This document shows, one piece after another, positions 1-10,143 of a stretch of 64,000 bases of DNA. Positions within the stretch are counted from its first letter, which is position 1. Every line of letters starts with the position of its first letter. The position numbers were made by a program, and so were the translations under genes. The notes beneath the pieces were generated by a model. The model saw only the letters and a program-made list of their open reading frames with translations, did no database searches and had not been told where the DNA came from. This DNA is from Perkinsus olseni. Lineage: Eukaryota > Perkinsozoa > Perkinsida > Perkinsidae. Location of the stretch: the NCBI GenBank assembly GCA_013115135.1, contig JABANP010000185.1:27682-91681 (forward strand), read 5' to 3'.

Positions 1-1913
1 AAGTGCCGAGAAGAACGCCAATGGCGTCATCTTGCTGGTGCCTGGCAATGAGAACCCTCCAACGGACGACGACGGATACTATGAAATCATAATCTTAATG
101 CACGCTCAAACTCGCTCATGATCAATAAGAGTGATCGGAAGTGGAAGAGTAACTTTTAATCTGAAGGGCAATCCTGAGCGATGATGATGAAAAAAATACT
201 GAGAATTGCAGACCGAGCGCTTCATTGAATAATAACGCTTACTGAAGGAGGCCCAATGCTTATCGTTCTGATCGTTACTAACGAAACGGGAAGGTAGAGT
301 CGCGCTGAGTACTCCTACTACACATACCGACGTTGTTAGAAGAGTCCAACGTGAAGTGAAAACTCCCAATCTGAGGGAACCCTAGAGGTGCATGCAGAGC
401 GCTCCACCGATGATTCGCTCACGCTGACGCGTCCAATAAAGCGTTCCCCTCCCCGGATACTACTTCACAGCATGCAGCTGGGGCTTAGCGTAAGCCTCCA
501 GAGTAAAGGTTTGCCTAGTAGGCGCCATCCGATAACGACAAAAACTAAGTTAGAAGGGCGCGGAAGTTCTCCCTCTCCACTACCGACTTCAACGCAACTC
601 AAACGATCCACTGAGAGTAACAGAATTGCCATAGTACACAATAGCGACAGCGAGGCTGTCTTGAATCACTGTTGACCCTCCGCTGATCGGAACTTCGGCA
701 GAGCAGTCGAGCCCATTTCCCGCAAGTCTCTCGAGAACTGGTCGAATACACTAGCGTTGAGGGCCTAAGGATGATGCTGGTCAGTTGTAGAAACTGATGA
801 GTGTCACAATAATTTGTATTGTTCACTAAGGTACGCCTTGAGTACCGACGGAATTTCAGAGGGGAAATGATACTGTTGGTGTAAGCCACGACCCAAGTAG
901 TCATAGAGACGTCACAGCGTCGGTAGAAATAAAAAACAGCTAAAACATCAGCAGGAGCATTGGCAGTAGCAGCAGCAGTATTAGTATTAGAATGCACAAC
1001 AGCAGCTGTAAGGCAAACAGCAACAGAATAGACGTTTGCCGTGCCTTCAGGGGCGTGTAAGCACGAATGACGAGAACATGAGCCGCATTAACAGCAGAGG
1101 ATGAAGAGCTGCAGGACGAGGAATAGCAAGAGCGCTCGGGGTAGTAGTATTACCAGTTTGCTGGCTTCATGCTTGTTAATAACAAAGGTCTGTCCGTTAT
1201 CAGTCTCCACCTCTAGCACCCCACCGTCATGTAAGTCCACTGAAGATATCTTCGACCCTGCAGCACTACCATGAGCAACAAGCACCCTCGGAATCCTACG
1301 GTAGTACCATCTTTTTCGCAAGCTTGATCGACAGCATCGAAAAGGTTGTCCAGAACATCGTCAGCTCGAGCGTCGTACTCATCTCCGTCTATCTCGATAG
1401 CATCAGGAGGTGTAACCTAAAGTGACAGAAGTTACAGAAGGAGTGGTATTAACCCCATACTACCGAGCCATGATGCATCTCGGTCGAGAAGAACCTAGCC
1501 ACGACGGCTCGCGAGGCCATGGGCGCTAGGGTCCGGGAAAAGATTCCACCGGAGAGAATTGATGACGCTGACCGCTGAAGAAGGCTTGCAAACATTCTGA
1601 GTATGCCAATTAAAAACAGTAACTATGAATCAGCAACTTGAAGCGAACTAACACTCCGAGAGAAGAGCTGGTGGAATAATAATGACGATAATACTAATAG
1701 TAGTACTGGTAGTAGAAGAAGCGGTAGTAAAAGTACCGCCTTATTACTCAGAGTTCCCTAACACACAGGAAGAAGAGGTCTAACAGTATTGATCGCAGAA
1801 AAGGTGTAGCTCAATCACAGTCACTCCTAGCCCACCTACAGCGCCCCCCCCACTACCAACACTATACTGATGACTATGAAAATGTCAAAAAATATGAATA
1901 TTAATAATCCATG
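1..1913. other. No supported gene
   Basis: I see no ORF with recognisable family motifs or convincing exon structure here. Several short ORFs exist on both strands, but they have no domain signature and overlap each other. Around 1680-1735 there is an AT-rich stretch with simple GTA/ATA runs. Confidence 0.4.
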
Positions 1914-3524
1914 CTAAGGGCCATCACCCTCCTGCTGCTGCGGCTGCCCCTCAAGAATTGGAGCGTACAGCGTTTGCCTTCTCCGACCGGTCCATCCCTC
2001 CACTACTGTCCTCAGCTTCTCCCCTACTCCCCTTAAACTCACCAGCACCACCACTACCACATAAGCGAAGCAAACCATAGAAAGCAAGTCCCCAAGAATA
2101 GCAGCGATCGTCCGAGTACCCCCCAGAGGAACCTCCCCTACCAGTACCCTCTCGACTGGCTCGATGCTCTGGAAGCTAGCAACCACCCTACCCGACCCTT
2201 CGATGATGGCCGAGTCCCAGGCGCCGTCAGCCTTCACCACAGGAATGCCATTTTCGATCGCTCTAAAGACGCTCACGCCGAAATGGTTACGCATAGCGCT
2301 CCAGTCGTTCGAGGGGTTCAGTATAATCGACGCCCCGAGGTTAGCAACTTCCCGAGCGGTGGAAGGGAAGTCCATGTCGTAGCAGATCAGAGTGCCAGCC
2401 TTACCAATGACACTACTATTGGCCACTGCCAGCTCTGGGCGCACAGAGTTGACAAGGAAAGGGAGATCGAATAGGGGATAGCCGTACTTGGCTGTGTTTC
2501 TCTCACCAGCAACCCAGAAGGGACATTGCTTGCCATAGACGCTAACGACTTGGCCTTGCTCATCAATGGTGACTGCTATGTTCTGAGAGGGGTAAACGCT
2601 GACACCCACCGTCAAAATGATGCCGAGTCTTCGGACAGAAGGGGTTAGCTCCTTGTGAAGGAACAGCTGGAGAGATGCTTGGTCGGCGAAGCCACTCAGC
2701 CAAGCTTCGGGCCAGACGACGAGCTTCGCTCCGCTGTCGATAGCCACCGATTCCGTGAGCTCGAGCATCCTCTGGACGCTGCCGTTGCAGGGTAGTCGAC
2801 CACCAACGTGGATGATCTCCTTCCGGCCACCGCAAGCGTAGGGAAGGAGGTTCCCGGGAGTGACAGTAGCGACGGTGACGCTTTCCCTACCAACGCTATG
2901 GCCCATCTTCAGAAGCAACAAGCTTAGCGTCACCCAGAAAAGGAGCACACAGAGAGTTTTGAGAAGACCCTTGCGCAACGTCTGCGAGGAGGCTGTCAAC
3001 AGGGAAGCAAGATAGAGGTTACTGTAGACCAGTAGTAGCTCAATGCCAAACACCCCGACCACCGAGGCTGGCTGAATCAACCAGGGCACAACGTGAAGAG
3101 GCAGGCTGAGGAGCTCGAAGGTCCCGATCTGACTACTAAGGGCGAACCAAAGAGCCACCCACATAACCGAATAACGTAGTGGCTGTGATCTAGGGTAGTC
3201 TTTAGCGAAGACAGATAAGTCCGCTGCCACCAGTAGCGTCCATGCAGCGCCAATCAGAAGGCCGAAGCCGAGCCCTAGGGTCATGGGAAAGCCTTGGATC
3301 ATACAGCGAAGCATGGCGGTGAGAGGGAAGACGATGAGGGCGATGGATGGTACTTGTTGTTGTGCTAGGAAGACCGGTACGAGAGCGACAAAACAAAGCG
3401 GCCAGAGCTCGATGATGGTGTCTATGGTGGGTAGGTGGACGGAGCGAAGGTTATCTAGTATGATGGTTGATAGGCTTAGTAGAAGGAGAGACCTCATCTT
3501 TGCTGAAGGCCATGGAGGGCGCAT
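1914..3524 (-). CDS. Apolipoprotein N-acyltransferase (Lnt)-like, nitrilase-fold membrane protein
   Basis: A single uninterrupted frame of 536 residues. Residues 10-210 form about six hydrophobic segments, 215-470 a carbon-nitrogen hydrolase (nitrilase) domain, and 475-500 a final membrane segment. That is the order seen in bacterial Lnt. The nitrilase triad is visible as Glu273 in WPEAW, Lys332 in YGKQCPFW and Cys381 in LICYDMDFP. Lnt transfers an acyl chain to the N-terminal cysteine of lipoproteins; in a eukaryote the substrate is unknown, so function is inferred from architecture only. The start could also be the Met at residue 10, which leads straight into the first hydrophobic segment. 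It is unusual here in having no introns while neighbours to the right have many. Bacterial origin by transfer is possible but not shown. Length matches the family (about 500 residues). Confidence 0.8.
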   Translation of the reverse strand: MRPPWPSAKMRSLLLLSLSTIILDNLRSVHLPTIDTIIELWPLCFVALVPVFLAQQQVPSIALIVFPLTAMLRCMIQGFPMTLGLGFGLLIGAAWTLLVAADLSVFAKDYPRSQPLRYSVMWVALWFALSSQIGTFELLSLPLHVVPWLIQPASVVGVFGIELLLVYSNLYLASLLTASSQTLRKGLLKTLCVLLFWVTLSLLLLKMGHSVGRESVTVATVTPGNLLPYACGGRKEIIHVGGRLPCNGSVQRMLELTESVAIDSGAKLVVWPEAWLSGFADQASLQLFLHKELTPSVRRLGIILTVGVSVYPSQNIAVTIDEQGQVVSVYGKQCPFWVAGERNTAKYGYPLFDLPFLVNSVRPELAVANSSVIGKAGTLICYDMDFPSTAREVANLGASIILNPSNDWSAMRNHFGVSVFRAIENGIPVVKADGAWDSAIIEGSGRVVASFQSIEPVERVLVGEVPLGGTRTIAAILGDLLSMVCFAYVVVVVLVSLRGVGEKLRTVVEGWTGRRRQTLYAPILEGQPQQQEGDGP

Positions 3525-4585
3525 GAAGCGGGAGTTATCACAACTTGAGACGACCTTTCAAGGCAGGAGGACTAGCTCACCCTCGAACCGCGTCCGAAAT
3601 GACCCCTACCAGCCACGATTGTCGTTACGACCCATCGGGAGCGTTCGGTAAAACCTATCACAAAATTTAGAACAGCTTAATCAGTAGCTCGTCCGTTGCG
3701 AGGGCTTCCAATGCCATGTTTCAAACGGCCCTCGGAATGAGCGCTAGTAGCCCTGATTGTTGTGAATGTAACCCATGACAGGAATTAGAACAGTTCAATC
3801 GGCGACCCTACACTAGCTCCTGCCACTCAAGACAGGACGATGAGTTCCTCAGCCGATTGAAGCTTTTCTTATACATCATGCTGTACATGGTACAATCGCC
3901 ACGAAGGGCTCTCTCAGCACAAAGGGCTCCGGCTGTCACGCCAATAATACACAATATTGATCTTCAAAACTCTTGCTTGAGCTTCTCAATACGGAAGGAA
4001 TTTCCCATATAAACCAGGAGACTCAGGAGCGTGAGGCCCTTGGCCACCTTCCTTGAAGTGAGGACGTTGAAGAAAGAAAGATTCTAGGACCTTTTTCATT
4101 GGACTTACTTTTACTTGTAAAAATTAAGAAGTTACCATAATAGGAACTCAAGTAAATGGTTGAGTGGAATCCTTAGATTCTGCCGATAATGACGCTAATA
4201 AAGTCGTCAACCAGCGACATAATGTGGGGCCTTCAATCAACCAACCCTGAAGCTTAGTCGATTCTGAATTCGTATTTCACGAAAGGAAGTCCAGGATCGA
4301 TTCTGCTGAGATCCAGGTTTAGTTTAATAAATGGTAGGAACATGGTGACATGCAGTCATCTCGCGACGCCGAAGAAGCTAGGAGACGAGTATACCATTGT
4401 GTTGGTGGTGCCGGCTCAGTCTCAATTTCCACGAAAAGAATGTCGTCATTGACCTGGCTACTTTGACAAGATTCTTATTGCGTTGCTTGAAGCAAAACCC
4501 TTGGGTGTGAGTTCTTCGTCCGTGAGAGAGGTAGAGAGTAGTATTCTCCCGTTCTGTATTCTGAGAGTCGCTAGACCGCTCACTA
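3525..4585. other. Intergenic; one dispersed repeat copy
   Basis: No coding exon recognised. The segment includes a copy of the dispersed repeat described at 3862-3985; otherwise I see nothing in it. Confidence 0.4.
3862..3985 (+). repeat. Dispersed repeat, family 'ACAATCGCCACG'
   Basis: About 120 bp resembling 17300-17410 and, more weakly, 17465-17580 and 18105-18135. Shared blocks are GCTGTACATGGTACAATCGC, an ACAAAGG..CCGGCTGTCAC block and ATCTTC.AAA.ACTCTT. Two of the other copies lie inside introns of the acetyltransferase gene. Confidence 0.6.
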
Positions 4586-4666
4586 GTGTCCACAGTTGCT
4601 TCACTAGCTTCAGTGGTCCCTCAGCCTACGTTCTCTCAGCAACTCCATTGCCATCCTTTCTTTGTC

Positions 4667-6447
4667 ATGTCCGTGAGTTCCGTGAGTGATGGTATCAGCT
4701 GCCCTCCTGAGCTGAGCCTCAGTGAGAAAATGAAGGCCTTGGAATCGCAAGAAGATCTCCTCAAAGTCAACCCTCATCGTTACGTGATGTTCCCAGTGCA
4801 CTATGACGCTATTTGGAACATGTAAGTCGCCTTTCGGCAAAATCCTCGTGGTGACGGTAGTGCAGGTATAAGCAACACGAAGCTTCGTTTTGGACGGCGG
4901 AGGAAATTGACCTAGGGCAAGATCTGAGAGACTGGGATACTCTCACAAACAACGAGCAACACTTCATCAAAAACGTACCGCGGCAGTTGCTGTCGGTCGG
5001 TGTCTTTCGCTTCGCTTTGCAGGTCCTCGCGTTTTTTGCGGCGAGTGACGGTATAGTGATGGAGAACCTTGCGTCCAAGTTCTCCTGTGAAGTGCAGATT
5101 CCCGAGGCCAGGGCGTTCTACGGCTTTCAAACGGCTATGGAGACGATTCACTCAGAAACGTAATAACGGTGGTGTGCTTTTTTACTGTAAATATGGAATT
5201 GACTTTTACTAAAGTTACGGTACGATCATGAAACAGCGATGAAAAAATGGGGATTTCTCTGTGAGAGTGTTCGGTGATGTTGTTATTGATTTCAAGTCTT
5301 ATCGAGATTGAATAGCCTTTCTACAGTGGTTAAACTGGTAGAGATGATGATTACGCAGATCAACGATAAACTGTGTTCGAAGAGAGGCGCGAATCTTCGA
5401 CTAGTCACTCGTGCGGTTATTGAATTCAATTATGTATGAGATGAGTCTGACCCTTTAATGAGGAGTCAGTATTTTTTCTAGTGAAGGGTCTTCATCAGCA
5501 TGATGAAATTGATGTAGATGATGATTACGTAGCTCAACGACAAACTCCGCTCAAAGACAGGCGCCGATCTCATTTTTGACAAGTCCTGATTTTCGTTCTC
5601 GGTAGGTATTCGCTCTTGATAGACACCTTCATAGAGGACGCGCAGGAGAAGGAGAGGATCTTCGAAGCCATTGAGACCATACCGTCAGTGCAGCACAAGG
5701 CTGAGTGGGCCTTGGCTTGGATTAACGATGATAACTGTTTTGCTGAACGTCTGGTAGTGGAGGGATGGTCACCTCCAGTGCGCGAGGAAGTGGTGGTTTT
5801 TAGGTTGCGTATGCGTGCGTGGAGGGCATCCTATTTTCCGGCTCCTTCTGCGCTCTGTTTTGGCTCAAAAAGCGCGGATTGATGCCGGGCTTGACGTTCT
5901 CTAACGAGCTTATATCGAGGGATGAGGGTGAGTTGTAGTCTCTTAATGGGTGTCAGAGGTTTGTTGGGAGTCTTGGTGGGGTTCACAATACTCGCTGGTT
6001 AAGCATAACTGGTTTGGCCCTTGCATCACAACGTCTCTTTTCGGTGATTAGAATCTTATTCCATTCTCAGGTCTCCATACTGACTTCGGCTGTCTGCTGT
6101 ACAACATGCTACGTCTCACAAGGCTACCCGAGGAAAGAGTGCAAGACATAGTTAGGGTAGGCGACGGAGTTGATTGGGAGAAAGATACTTTCATCATTAA
6201 TAATTATAATATTAATGATAAAAAATAAGGTTTTTATATTTCTATAAAAAATTGTATTCATGTATAACTAAATTTACTAATATCAATAATCAATAGTTAG
6301 ACATAGTCAGGGTAGGTGACGGGGTCCATTAGAAAGTAAAATACTTTGCTCGTCTTCTTCTGTTATGCAGAGCGCGGTCAACGTGGAAAGGGAGTTCATC
6401 ACGGATTCGCTTCCTGTGGGCCTGATCGGAATGAACTCTGAGCTCAT
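4667..6447 (+). CDS. Ribonucleotide reductase small subunit (R2), C-terminus missing
   Basis: Seven exons: 4667-4821, 4866-4974, 5023-5159, 5606-5753, 5804-5927, 6071-6156, 6371-6447, all with GT-AG introns and matching phases. The joined protein shows the class I R2 core: FWTAEEIDL, the [11 protein letters not shown] iron-ligand helix, the Tyr of HSETYS (radical site), the EGLHTDFG helix and [16 protein letters not shown]2 carries the diferric-tyrosyl cofactor that the large subunit uses to make dNTPs. The frame departs from the family right after MNSELM; the expected last ~60 residues, including the tail that docks on R1, are not seen up to 8 kb. A 9-bp inverted repeat (6451-6478) starts three bases after the break. 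An upstream in-frame ATG at 4586 is a possible alternative start. Either the gene is truncated or a last exon lies unrecognised. Confidence 0.85.
6144..6345 (+). repeat. Local duplication spanning R2 exon 6 donor
   Basis: The segment around 6144-6190 (end of exon 6, its donor and the next bases) recurs at 6300-6345 as a close copy: ACATAGTTAGGGTAGGCGAC versus ACATAGTCAGGGTAGGTGAC. The copy adds a second donor-like site inside the intron. Confidence 0.6.
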
Positions 6448-6450
6448 GGG

Positions 6451-6478
6451 AAGGCGCGACCATGATGGATCGCGCCTT
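6451..6478. repeat. Perfect 9-bp hairpin at the R2 truncation point
   Basis: AAGGCGCGA at 6451-6459 is followed, after a 10-base loop, by its exact reverse complement at 6470-6478. It lies three bases past the last conserved R2 codon. Confidence 0.6.
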
Positions 6479-6626
6479 GGTCACAGTGCTGTCATGAGAG
6501 CAGCCATATGCTATGATGCTCTACTCCCGCAGCGCCATGAGGGGTCAGGTATCATGCCCCGTGGCGGTCGCCAGTCTTATTCGTCTGCACCAACCGCAAA
6601 CTCATCTCATGTTTCCTTCGGCATTA

Positions 6627-6745
6627 GAAGAACTGAGGGTCTTTGGCAATACCGGTGATGACAGAACAAATTCGATCAAGAAAATTCAGACCGACTACAG
6701 GTCACTTGGGTGTGCCGCGGTTAGCGCTCTGTCTCCAGAACCGCC
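6627..6745 (+). repeat. Diverged repeat, copy 1 (copy 2 at 7596-7718)
   Basis: Aligns by eye with 7596-7718 over about 115 bases, sharing GGTCACT and GCTCTCTGTCTCCA-type blocks in the same order with many substitutions. Confidence 0.5.
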
Positions 6746-7300
6746 ACACGTAAAGGGTATCCTACAATGGCACCAAGGTTGAACACTTATAATCAGCACG
6801 TCATCCCAGAATTCATAGGCGTTATTGAGATCGAGTTGGTTCAATAGTATTATGAGTGCAAGTACTCCGAGCTATGTCCACCGGGACGACTCGAACGACG
6901 GCAACTTCCACTCATATCCTTATGAACTACCCCGCAGGAATCGCTCAAGCGCCATCTACCCCATGTCGCAGCGCTCGTGACATCGCTGCATCTAAGGAGT
7001 CTCAGGAAGGCACGGCAAGTCGGCACTGTGTATAGCCTCGGCCGCGTGTTGTCCACTCGGGGCCCCGTGGCGCTGCCAACGGTCGACAGGAGTGCCGACG
7101 GTGACGCCATTCCCCAGCATTCATGGTTCGTTTCATTATCGGATAGTCGACTCGTGTAACACGAGTGAGTGTGGCCTCCTACGATGACCCATGTTTCGCT
7201 ACGTCAATCGAGGAAGCTTGCCGAGGGAACGTTCTGCCAAATCCCGTCCGCGATGCGACACAGAAGGGGGGTATGTCATGCCGGCGTAGGCTCTCAGGTA

Positions 7301-7345
7301 GTGACAGTGTCACTGTCACTGTGACCAACACAGTGACACTGTGAC
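7301..7345. repeat. GTGACA/TGTCAC palindromic cluster
   Basis: Alternating GTGACAGTGTCAC and GTCACTGTG..CACAGTGAC units form overlapping inverted repeats, able to make a strong hairpin. Confidence 0.6.
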
Positions 7346-8018
7346 ATTCTGGTGACACAAAGGTATATATTAGGAGTGGTGGCTCAGTGCAACTATCAAA
7401 GCTATTTCGGATCTCGAGCTCGAATATCACGGCTAGCTTGCATAATGTTAGTTACATTGTCGTCTGGAAGCGCCCGCGTGCCTCAATGCTGTCCCGCAGT
7501 GACACGAAGGGCCACGTGACATGTCCCGGGTGGCCTCCACTTTTCTTTGTCCTCATTCCGCCTTAAGAAAATTTATCTCGTGCTTTCTTCGACGTTGAAG
7601 ACCAACGGGTCTCCGGAAATACCGGCCATAGAAGAACGAATCCTATAGGAGAAAATTGAGACTCACTACGGGTCACTCAGGTGCGTCGCGGCTAGCTCTC
7701 TGTCTCCAAGGCTGTCACTCGTATGTGAACGCGAGCGCTATAGCGCGATAGATTCCCGCTCTCATCGTTCTACTCATGGGCCTGTTTTCCATCATCCGAG
7801 CTTCCTCTCAACCAGCTAGCCGGTCTCGGGCTATAGAGCAGCAGCACTTAGCAGAACATCCCGGGAGTTCCTGATTGGTGTGGCGGCTCCGGGCAGGCTT
7901 CCTCTCAAGTGAGTGGTATCATATTTTTCCACGCTTCCGCCGATGAATGGGGGCCCTGATTCCCTGACTCGGAATGTTCCGACCCTTCCCTTCAGCTTTT
8001 GGACCAAAAGTTTTGGTT

Positions 8019-8441
8019 ATGCCCACTCTCTCCCAACTCATCGTTCTGCTGTTCTGTATCCAACCCTCTCATGGACAGGAATGTCTACCGACGGGTGTCT
8101 ACAGATACCTCAACACAGACGCCGAGCCCGGCTCCCCGCTCGATCTTTATGGCTCCCCGATCACAAGTCTGTCGTTTTACTCCCCATGGGGAGAATTCTG
8201 TGCAGTCCGATTCAATATGACTGTCGATGGAAGATCTGGTTCGTTCGCCGCTCGATATACTGTTGACACTCTTAATTTCGTAGACCTTTACTCTGTTTCA
8301 CAAGTGCCACTTTACTTCAGGCATATGCTGGACAGGGTCGCAATCGAAGGCGTGAGTCTCTCTTTAATACTTCGTCTCATTAGGGAGGACGGATACAGTA
8401 TGTTTTGGGATGATGGAGTTACACGTTACACGCGTTCGTAG
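8019..8441 (+). CDS. Small secreted protein, hypothetical
   Basis: 140 residues from the chosen ATG. Residues 1-20 (MPTLSQLIVLLFCIQPSHGQ) look like a cleavable signal peptide with a hydrophobic core ending in Ser-His-Gly; an in-frame upstream ATG at 7974 would bury it, so I prefer 8019. The mature part starts ECLPTGVYRYLN and has Tyr/Phe-rich segments suggestive of a beta fold. There is an NMT glycosylation site. No family recognised; such small secreted proteins are common in parasitic alveolates, but a role is not inferable. A GTGAGT at about 8351 could be a donor, so the annotated C-terminus may be intronic. Confidence 0.5.
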   Translation: MPTLSQLIVLLFCIQPSHGQECLPTGVYRYLNTDAEPGSPLDLYGSPITSLSFYSPWGEFCAVRFNMTVDGRSGSFAARYTVDTLNFVDLYSVSQVPLYFRHMLDRVAIEGVSLSLILRLIREDGYSMFWDDGVTRYTRS

Positions 8442-9858
8442 AGGTAGATCGTTCTGCTCTCCCGACTTCAAGGTTCACTTTCGTAGAGAAAGTTTCGTCG
8501 CTTGCAGCACCTAGTGGTCTGCGACTTTCATCCTAGTATGCATTTTTTCTGAAGCGAATGGTTTTCTTACAGTATCAATCATTGGCGCTCGATCAGTAAC
8601 AAGATACACATGTTAACTCTCCCTCTATTATCAGCCTCGTAACTCACAAGTCGTAACTTACGCGCCTTACGACTCGTAAGGCGCATCACCGATAGCAGTA
8701 TTCACGGGATGCTGACTGGGAGCGGCATCCTTTGTGCTGCGGCTCGGTGTTCTGCCATTTTGCCAGCTGTGTAACCGAAATGGTTGCAGGCGTATACTCC
8801 GTCTATGTTTATGCGTGCAGAGTAGTCTGGGCAATAGCTCTTTCATAAGATCCATCTCACAAGCTCCCTTTGGCCTTGTGTTCCACGTGTGGGTACGAGG
8901 AATACAACACGGTGCTCTCTATTATATGGAGTCTTCGTATGCTTCTAAGTGTAGTTATCAAGAATTGAGAACAAGTTCAAGGGAGCGGATGGAATCGCGA
9001 GAGAGTGCGGCGCGCGCCCGTGGGCACGAAACGGTTGCCGAGGGCGCCAGAGGGATGACTTGACCAGGGCTGAGTCATCCGTCCGAGCTCTCGTCGGAGA
9101 AATTTTTCTTTTAGTTGGTCGGGAGACATTACCTTCCGAGGGGGGGCCCCTCTTTGGAGGCGTTGGGCCTCTCAAAGGAGGTAATGTGACTATCGGTCGG
9201 AAACCCGCGAGTGGTGAGCCTATACTCAACCTCTCGGGCCGGGTTTTCGACCTGTTAGTCCTCACCCCACACTCCCGATCGACTAAGTTATTAATCGAAC
9301 GACTCCGGGAGCGACTCTGGAACTCATTTCTCGACACTGCTACGGTCAACTCGCCCGTGCTCCCTCCCCTCAGAGGAGTCTTCTGCGCTCTGCTTGAAGG
9401 TGGTAGTCGTAGCGTTGAAAGAACGAACCCTCGAGTCAAGGAGAACCGAACTATCTGCAAAGTCAGACTCACCTACCAATTCCAGCGTGAACCCAAGCTC
9501 TGTGTACGCAAGTACATAGCTTGAGCGGAGCGAACCGTTGCAACGATACGAACTTTGTATTACAAAGGCGTTCCTTCCAAGGGACTGGTATCGCATCAGT
9601 GGCGCAAGAGCTCCGCGAGCAAGGTGAGGGTCACTAAGCCAGTTCCGGAAATCAGAGTCGATCCTGGAAACGCGTCATTTCTTAGTTCAGCGCCGGGATC
9701 GATTCTGAGTTTCGAAATTAGTTTATTGAACGCCGAGGATAAGTCTAACTTGGTAATGAACTGAGAATGGCTAGAACCAAGGAGATTTTCGCTCTAATGG
9801 AAGTTGAGCCCGTTCGCGTCGTGTAGTTGATCATCAAGATGTCGTTCGCCTCGTGAAC
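8442..9858. other. No supported gene; one inverted repeat
   Basis: Overlapping ORFs occur on both strands around 8.9-9.6 kb (154, 175 and 90 codons), none with a recognisable family. Their overlap in opposite frames argues against coding. The inverted repeat at 9126-9187 is the only clear structure. Confidence 0.35.
9126..9187. repeat. Inverted repeat with 9-bp perfect ends
   Basis: ACATTACCT at the left end is matched by AGGTAATGT at the right end. The interior also pairs partially (CTTTGGAGGC with GCCTCTCAAAG), so the whole 62 bp can fold into a hairpin. Confidence 0.55.
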
Positions 9859-10143
9859 ATGAGGTTATCCTTACTTCTAACCCTTCTGCTTTTCCTCTCT
9901 GCAGTCATTGTTGACAGTGGTGGGAGCAGTGACAGTAGGGGTGGTAACGGCGGTAACGGTGGTAACGGCGGTAGCGGTGGTAAGGGCGGCAATGGTGGTA
10001 ACGGCGGCAACGGCGGCAGTGGCAGCGGCGGTGGTAACGGCGGTAACGGCGGCAATGGTGGCAACGGCGGCTCCGATGGTCCTGGTGGAGATGGCGGTAA
10101 CGGCGGCAACGGCGGCGACGGTCGCCTTCTCTTCTTCGCTTGA
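9859..10143 (+). CDS. Secreted Gly/Asn-rich repeat protein
   Basis: 94 residues. Residues 1-20 are a typical signal peptide (MRLSLLLTLLLFLSAVIVDS). The rest is almost entirely GGN triplet repeats (about 20 units of Gly-Gly-Asn or Gly-Gly-Ser/Asp), ending GDGRLLFFA. Such low-complexity secreted chains occur in cell-wall, matrix or adhesive proteins; the role here is unknown. The period-9 DNA repeat gives long ORFs in the other frames too, but only this frame has a signal peptide. The start is taken at ATG 9859. Confidence 0.55.
   Translation: MRLSLLLTLLLFLSAVIVDSGGSSDSRGGNGGNGGNGGSGGKGGNGGNGGNGGSGSGGGNGGNGGNGGNGGSDGPGGDGGNGGNGGDGRLLFFA

Larger units (their letters stand above)
6479..8018. other. 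Non-coding; diverged repeat pair and a palindromic block
   Basis: No supported gene. A diverged repeat is present at about 6627-6745 and 7596-7718; both copies contain ...GTCACT..GGTG.G.CGCGG.TAGC.CTCTGTCTCCA. A palindrome-rich block is annotated at 7301-7345. Confidence 0.4.

Noticed and set aside
2164..3651. Plus-strand ORFs opposite the Lnt-like gene
   Set aside because: They are antisense to a well-supported coding sequence and have no motifs.
5851..5870. TTTTGGCTCAA resembling part of the dinoflagellate/perkinsid spliced-leader sequence
   Set aside because: It lies inside an R2 exon encoding FWLKK, so it is coding sequence and not a spliced-leader gene.
8945..9596. Overlapping ORFs of 154, 175 and 90 codons on opposite strands
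   Set aside because: No family motif, mutual overlap on both strands, and an inverted repeat within; open frames probably arise by chance.
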